Shown one piece after another: positions 7,848 to 11,404 of a DNA stretch of 11,404 nt (position 1 is the stretch's first letter; the number at the start of each line of letters is the position of its first letter). The stretch is from an uncultured Verrucomicrobiota bacterium (lineage in GTDB: Bacteria > Verrucomicrobiota > Verrucomicrobiia > Limisphaerales > UBA9464): positions 1 through 11,404 of the forward strand of contig CAIYFP010000080.1 of the NCBI GenBank assembly GCA_903925515.1, given 5' to 3'. The notes beneath the pieces were generated by a model, which saw only the letters and a list, made by a program, of their open reading frames with translations, made no database searches and had not been told where the DNA came from. The position numbers and the translations under genes are program-made.

Positions 7848-8972
7848 CTACTGGGTGAAGGGGGGGAGCTTGACGATCTTGCCGCCCTGCAACGCGGACT
7901 GGTGGGAGCAAAGGCCCACGCAGGTCCAGTTGGCGGACTCGCGGGCGTTGGGGAACGGGTCGCGGCCCTCGGCCAAGGCGGTCGCAAACTCATGGGCGAG
8001 ATGGGGATGGGAGCCGCCGTGCCCGGCACCCTGCGTGAAGGAGAGGTGCGTCTTCTTGGCAAGGTCGTACACCCCCTTGGTGGTGAACGGCCGGATGGAC
8101 TTGGGCAGCAGCCTCGCGTAGTCGGGTGCTTTGACGAGCTTGGGGATCTTGGGCTCGGGCAGCTTGGCACGGTGCATGACGAGGGGCTCGTGCTCGACCA
8201 AGGGCCACTCCACGGACGCCTTGGACCCGTAAACGTCGATGCTTTCCCGGTACTGGCGGGCGGTGTCGAACAACGACCGGTAGATTCGGGCGCTCAGGTC
8301 GGAATCGCGGAACTTGATGTGGGTAGTCTCGACGGCGAAGGGCGAGTGGTAGTGCTTCACGAGCTCCGGGCGGATGGTGCCCGAGCCGAAGCAGGAGACG
8401 TACTCGGCGGTGAGCCTGAGGAGGCCGGCGACGGGCCCGACGCAATGGGTGGCGTACCACATGGGGGGGAGGCCGGGCCAGTAGTTGGGCCAGCCGTCCA
8501 TGTCCTGCTGGTGGGAGGCCTGGAGGAACTGGACCTTGCCGAGCGTGCCTTTCTCATGGAGCTCCTTGATGAAGAGGAACTCCCGCGCATACACGACCGT
8601 CTCCATCATCATGTACCGCAGGCCAGTCCTGCGGACGATGTCCACGATGGCCTTGCAGTCCTCGACGGACGTGGCCATGGGGACGGTGCAGGCAACGTGC
8701 TTGCCCGCCCGGAGGGCCGCGATGGACATCCAACCGTGGTCCGGGATCGGCGAGTTGATGTGGACGGCGTCGATGTCCGGGTCCTTGAGCAGTTCCTTGA
8801 AGTCCGTGTAACGCGTGTCCACCCCGAACGCGTTGCCGATGGCCTCAAGCTTCTTGGGGTCGCGCTGGCAGATCGCATGGCAGTGGGTGTGGGGATGCCT
8901 CTGCCAAATGGGGATGAACTCGGCCCCGAACCCGAGGCCGACGACGGCGATGTTCAGCTTGCGTGTGCTCAT
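7848..8972 (-). CDS. Gfo/Idh/MocA family protein with T-V-P in place of the E-K-P motif
   Basis: 374 residues from ATG 8972, giving MSTRKLNIAVVGLGFGAEF. The frame continues upstream, but that part has no family similarity. The Rossmann nucleotide motif is G12-L-G-F-G16. At the position where the family normally has E-K-P, this protein reads A-C-T96-V97-P98-M-A, so the lysine is replaced by valine. The C-terminal half has H176 in ATHCVGPVAG and a conserved-looking HGGSHPHLAHEF block (318-329). I recall CTVPM-type members as a recurrent subgroup of environmental Gfo/Idh/MocA sequences, so this is probably a subfamily feature and not a mutation. Likely a cytoplasmic NAD(P)-binding protein acting on a sugar or sugar derivative; activity is uncertain because the usual lysine is missing. 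It converges on the zinc dehydrogenase and is unrelated in detail to the first Gfo/Idh/MocA gene. A minus-strand GAG about 8 bases before the ATG is the only hint of a ribosome binding site. Confidence 0.88.
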   Translation of the reverse strand: MSTRKLNIAVVGLGFGAEFIPIWQRHPHTHCHAICQRDPKKLEAIGNAFGVDTRYTDFKELLKDPDIDAVHINSPIPDHGWMSIAALRAGKHVACTVPMATSVEDCKAIVDIVRRTGLRYMMMETVVYAREFLFIKELHEKGTLGKVQFLQASHQQDMDGWPNYWPGLPPMWYATHCVGPVAGLLRLTAEYVSCFGSGTIRPELVKHYHSPFAVETTHIKFRDSDLSARIYRSLFDTARQYRESIDVYGSKASVEWPLVEHEPLVMHRAKLPEPKIPKLVKAPDYARLLPKSIRPFTTKGVYDLAKKTHLSFTQGAGHGGSHPHLAHEFATALAEGRDPFPNARESANWTCVGLCSHQSALQGGKIVKLPPFTQ

Positions 8973-9161
8973 GGTCTCAACGTGTAACAAATTCCTGGAA
9001 CCGGGGGTCAGCTTGGCACGGGCAGGTTCCGGATTTCCACGCGCGAATGGGCGCGATCCCGAAATTCTGGGCCACGAGCCATGGCCAAGGGACCGTGCCC
9101 CGGCGCGATCGCGGGCCCTGGAGCGTCCCGGGGCCGGGCGGGGCCCCGCCATGGGACTCGT

Positions 9162-9191
9162 TTGCTGGGCGCGCAACACGGGGCCCAGCAA
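9162..9191. other. 9-bp stem-loop adjoining the minus-strand terminator
   Basis: TTGCTGGGC (9162-9170) pairs perfectly with GCCCAGCAA (9183-9191) around a 12-nt loop. It lies 3 bases from the A-run of the terminator at 9195-9221. No T-run follows on either strand, so it is not itself a standard terminator. It could be a back-up structure or part of a structured RNA 3' end. Confidence 0.4.
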
Positions 9192-9194
9192 CGC

Positions 9195-9221
9195 AAAAAG
9201 CGGGCACCTTTCGGTGCCCGC
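9195..9221 (-). terminator. Strong intrinsic terminator on the minus strand
   Basis: Read on the minus strand it is GCGGGCACC-GAAA-GGTGCCCGC followed by TTTTT: a perfect 9-bp GC-rich stem (9200-9208 with 9213-9221), a GAAA tetraloop and five U residues (A-run 9195-9199 on the plus strand). On the plus strand no T-run follows. It must end a transcript that comes from the right, yet no recognised minus-strand gene lies between it and the plus-strand gene at 9929. Confidence 0.8.
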
Positions 9222-9928
9222 CTAACCCAAACAACCAAACTTAACCTCCTTTACCGGTCTCGAAGTGAGCCCGGCTGGGGTTCGTCCTGCAGTCGTTGCG
9301 ACCACGGTGTCGGACCCTTTGAGAACCAACGGCGCGATTGACGGCCAAAGCCTCGTGTTCTGCAACGGTTTTTTTGGCCCGCGGCCACGCCGAAGGCTCC
9401 CTCTTCCTGTCCCGATCCGGAGCCATCCCACCCAAATCCTCGCGAAAGGAGTTGGGAAGCTCGCGACCCGCGAGCGGGCGAGTTGCGGCAGGCTGCGTGC
9501 CAACACGCCCCCTTGGCGGCATGGGTTTTTTCATGTCATGACGCCATGAGCACCTGTCTTTTCAACCCTCCGTCGGCGCAGCGTGAGGCTGGAACCGGGC
9601 ACTCAGAAACCGCTGGCGCGCGGATCAGGGTCCCACCGCCCCCGGGTTCACCCCGCTGAACCTGCGGATGCATCTGCGACGCCATTCCTTCCCTCCCCGG
9701 TCGAATCGCGGCGCTTGCCGCAGGTCTCGCCCGGAATCCATTCGCCCTTGGATGAGTGCGGCAGGCTTCATTCTTGTTCCCTACGCCCGCCGAGGGTGGA
9801 CCTGCCGGGGCACCCGCAGCTTGGGGATGCACGGGCCATCATGGCGGGCGGCAAGGGCAAACTGCCCCCGGATTCCATTCCGTTTCTGGGGTGAAAACGT
9901 CGGGCCTCGTCCCCATAGTCGCCCGGAA

Positions 9929-11107
9929 ATGAGCCAGTCGAAGCCGTCCCGCCTCTCCAGCAAGTTCGCCGCCTACCCGCGCCTCAACCCGCTTGGCGTG
10001 GGCAAGGACATCGGCGCCGCCGACCTCATCGACCAATGCTTCCTCGCCTACAACGGCGGGCGGCTGCGGGAGGCGGCGTTGCTTCTTGCGCGCAAAATGC
10101 TCCCGGAGGACGGCTACGTGGGCATGTCCCTCACCGGGGCGCTCACCCCGGCAGGCCTCGGCAAGTCCTGCCTCATCCCCCTCATGAAGGCCGGCTACAT
10201 CGACTGGATCGTCTCCACCGGGGCCAACCTCTACCATGACCTCCACTACGGCCTCGACATGAAGCTCTACTCGGGCTCGCCCTTCCTCGACGACGTCGAT
10301 CTGCACAAGGAGGGCGTCATCCGAATCTACGACGTCCTTTTCGACTACAACGTGCTCCTCGACACCGACGCGTTCGTGCGGGAGGTGATCAAGGGGCCGG
10401 AGTTCCAGCGCCCGATGGGCACCGACGAGTTCCATTTCCTGCTCGGCAGGTACGTCGCCGAGCGGGGCCGCAAGCTGGGCATCCAGGACAGCTCCGTGCT
10501 TGCCACCGCCCATGAATGCGGCATCCCCATCTTCACCTCCAGCCCGGGCGACAGCTCCATTGGCATGAACGTCGCCGCCATGGCGCTGCGCGACTCGCGC
10601 CTCCTGTTCGACGTCAACCGCGACGTCAACCAGACGGCCGGCATTGTCTATCACGCCAAGAACTCCGGCCACACGAGCTCTGTCTTCATCCTTGGCGGCG
10701 GTTCCCCCAAGAACTTCATGCTCCAGACCGAGCCCCAGATCCAGGAGGTCATGGGCATCCAAGAAAAGGGCCATGACTACTTCCTCCAGGTCACCGACGC
10801 CCGGCCCGACACGGGCGGCTTGTCCGGCGCCACCCCCGCCGAGGCCGTGAGCTGGGGCAAGGTCGATCCCGACAAGCTCCCCGACTCCGTCGTGTGCTAC
10901 ACCGACAGCACCATCGCGCTCCCGCTCCTCAGCGCCTACGTCCTCACCCGCGTCGCCCCGCGCAGGCCCAAGCGCCTCTACGACCAACGCGATGCCATCC
11001 TCGACAAGGTCCGGCAGCGCTACCTCAAGGTGGGCACCGTTTCGAAGGTCCTTACCAGCCGGAAGGTCGCCAAGCGCGCCTCCTCCGTGGGGCTCAAGAG
11101 AACCTAG
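9929..11107 (+). CDS. Deoxyhypusine synthase-like protein (probable polyamine enzyme)
   Basis: 392 residues from ATG 9929. The frame is open back to 9668, but that extension is proline/arginine-rich and unlike the family, so the later start is chosen. Family features: TGAN 97-100 and the L-Y-H-D-L-H segment, TSSPGDSSIG 203-212, GGGSPKNF 256-263, and E305-A-V-S-W309-G-K311. Lys311 matches the catalytic Lys329 of human deoxyhypusine synthase, which forms the covalent intermediate with the spermidine-derived butylamine group. The human His288 position is Asn262, and Asp313/Asp316 fall on Thr295/Leu298, so the polyamine pocket differs. Bacteria have no eIF5A; bacterial homologues of this type have been tied to homospermidine or related polyamine formation, which is the likely role, probably cytoplasmic and NAD-dependent. 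The last 50 residues are strongly basic (KRLYDQRD to SSVGLKRT). Codons are C-ending. No operon partner is visible. Confidence 0.88.
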   Translation: MSQSKPSRLSSKFAAYPRLNPLGVGKDIGAADLIDQCFLAYNGGRLREAALLLARKMLPEDGYVGMSLTGALTPAGLGKSCLIPLMKAGYIDWIVSTGANLYHDLHYGLDMKLYSGSPFLDDVDLHKEGVIRIYDVLFDYNVLLDTDAFVREVIKGPEFQRPMGTDEFHFLLGRYVAERGRKLGIQDSSVLATAHECGIPIFTSSPGDSSIGMNVAAMALRDSRLLFDVNRDVNQTAGIVYHAKNSGHTSSVFILGGGSPKNFMLQTEPQIQEVMGIQEKGHDYFLQVTDARPDTGGLSGATPAEAVSWGKVDPDKLPDSVVCYTDSTIALPLLSAYVLTRVAPRRPKRLYDQRDAILDKVRQRYLKVGTVSKVLTSRKVAKRASSVGLKRT

Positions 11108-11247
11108 TGTCGTGTCTCGCAGGGGGCTGGTGTTTCGCCGCGAGGTGTTTTCGTGACCAACGAGGAGCGAGCCATGACGTGGGACGCCAAAACAGCCGCG
11201 ACCCCTCGGGTTTCCCGGGGAAAGCCCCGGGGCCTTGGGCTTAGCCG
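11108..11247. other. Intergenic leader with hairpins and a possible short ORF start
   Basis: CCCGGGG (11214-11220) pairs with CCCCGGG (11225-11231) around AAAG, a perfect 7-bp stem without a T-run. A weaker stem CTCGC 11116-11120 with GCGAG 11140-11144 precedes a T4 run at 11148-11151 and might end the preceding transcript. AGGAG upstream of ATG 11174 resembles a ribosome binding site. The frame it opens runs unbroken through the inverted-repeat element to the window edge, but its composition is not protein-like. Confidence 0.35.
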
Positions 11248-11404
11248 GGACGATTCAGTTGGGTCGGTCGTGCTTGCTCGATCTGCTTGCGCAACTCCTT
11301 CGTCGTTCGCTCGTTACGGGCCTCGTACCGGCCCGCGCCTCGCTCACTCCTCGGCTTGCACAAGCATCTGCTTCGCAATCACTTCCCTCCCAACTGAATC
11401 GTCC
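11248..11404. repeat. 157-bp element bounded by a perfect 16-bp inverted repeat (MITE-like)
   Basis: GGACGATTCAGTTGGG (11248-11263) is the exact reverse complement of CCCAACTGAATCGTCC (11389-11404), and the second copy ends at the last base of the window. The 125-bp interior contains a central hairpin CGGGCC 11317-11322 with GGCCCG 11330-11335. It also holds a near-duplicate direct repeat (ATCTGCTTGCGCAA 11281-11294 and ATCTGCTTCGCAA 11366-11378), and TGCTTG 11271-11276 can pair with CAAGCA 11361-11366. It encodes no recognisable transposase. The layout fits a miniature inverted-repeat transposable element or another dispersed palindromic repeat. Target-site duplication cannot be tested because the right flank is missing. 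Confidence 0.6.

Larger units (their letters stand above)
8973..9928. other. 956-bp stretch without a convincing protein gene
   Basis: Open frames exist on both strands but all look like GC-rich by-products. The best minus-strand candidate (9241-9534, 97 codons) starts MKKPMPP and ends 20 bases before a strong terminator. Its third-position GC is clearly lower than in the real genes and it matches no family I know. Visible structure: hairpin 9162-9191; terminator 9195-9221; T7 run 9369-9375; GGCTCC 9395-9400 pairing with GGAGCC 9419-9424; GCTCGCG 9459-9465 pairing with CGCGAGC 9469-9475; and GCCAA/TTGGC (9499-9503 with 9513-9517) with a T6 run at 9526-9531. An RNA gene is possible. I looked for tRNA, tmRNA, RNase P, SRP and common riboswitch signatures and recognised none. 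Confidence 0.5.

Noticed and set aside
8973..9191. In-frame N-terminal extension of the second Gfo/Idh/MocA protein
   Set aside because: The Rossmann fold begins at the ATG at 8972 (KLNIAVVGLGFG). The upstream part is low-complexity arginine/proline/glycine sequence and overlaps a stem-loop.
9241..9534. 97-codon minus-strand ORF ending just before the terminator
   Set aside because: Not listed as a gene: no recognisable domain, no clear ribosome binding site, and weaker third-position GC than the real genes. Kept only as part of the orphan-terminator finding.
9241..9660. tRNA, tmRNA, RNase P RNA, SRP RNA or a known riboswitch in the gene-less region
   Set aside because: I searched by eye for T-loop, CCA, conserved RNase P and SRP core sequences and common riboswitch cores on both strands and found none. 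GGTTCA/TGAACC near 9645-9662 is only a short hairpin.
9668..9928. In-frame 87-residue N-terminal extension of the DHS-like protein
   Set aside because: It is arginine/proline/serine-rich with no family similarity, and the family N-terminus is already complete from the ATG at 9929.
11241..11378. Minus-strand reading frame of about 45 codons inside the inverted-repeat element, charged and helix-like
   Set aside because: It has no start codon and stops just outside the left repeat. The length is expected by chance in this composition, so it is not evidence of a transposase fragment.
1..11404. CRISPR array, phage genes, toxin-antitoxin or defence genes
   Set aside because: No regularly spaced repeats, integrase, nuclease, helicase or small paired toxin-antitoxin frames were seen.

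Overview
The window is a high-GC bacterial segment (about two thirds G+C by eye) with seven protein genes I consider real. It also has one well-formed intrinsic terminator on each strand, several intergenic hairpins and an inverted-repeat element at the right edge. A formylglycine-type sulfatase with a C-terminal beta-rich module, two divergent Gfo/Idh/MocA dehydrogenases, a covalent-flavin dimethylglycine-dehydrogenase-like protein and a bacterial deoxyhypusine-synthase-like protein together suggest a member of the PVC group (Verrucomicrobiota, Planctomycetota, Lentisphaerota or Kiritimatiellota). That placement is inference from gene content; no rRNA or tRNA is present to support it.

Layout. 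1-1046 (+) is the 3' part of a Gfo/Idh/MocA oxidoreductase, followed by a terminator at 1112-1147. Converging on it is an exported sulfatase (1222-3000, -). Divergent from the sulfatase, across an 80-bp gap, are a VanZ-like membrane protein (3081-3575, +) and a small two-helix membrane protein (3611-3874, +). A 352-bp hairpin-rich gap follows. Next come two tightly coupled genes: a flavin/folate dehydrogenase of the DMGDH/sarcosine dehydrogenase type (4227-6692, +) and a zinc medium-chain dehydrogenase (6699-7781, +). A second Gfo/Idh/MocA protein, which lacks the usual E-K-P motif, converges from the right (7848-8972, -). The stretch 8973-9928 has no convincing gene but holds a textbook minus-strand terminator (9195-9221). 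A deoxyhypusine-synthase-like gene occupies 9929-11107 (+). The last 157 bp (11248-11404) is bounded by a perfect 16-bp inverted repeat that ends exactly at the window edge.

How the genes may work together. The sulfatase and the Gfo/Idh/MocA genes fit desulfation and catabolism of sulfated glycans. The 4227-7781 pair fits oxidation of an N-methylated amine or related small molecule, with one-carbon transfer to tetrahydrofolate followed by NAD-linked oxidation. The DHS-like protein fits polyamine metabolism. I see no defence, CRISPR or phage system, and no obviously new multigene system. The most unusual signals are the terminal inverted-repeat element, the orphan terminator in the gene-less region, substitutions at active-site positions in two enzymes, a strong preference for CATGG (including GCA rather than other Ala codons before Trp), and a strand-composition switch that does not follow gene orientation.
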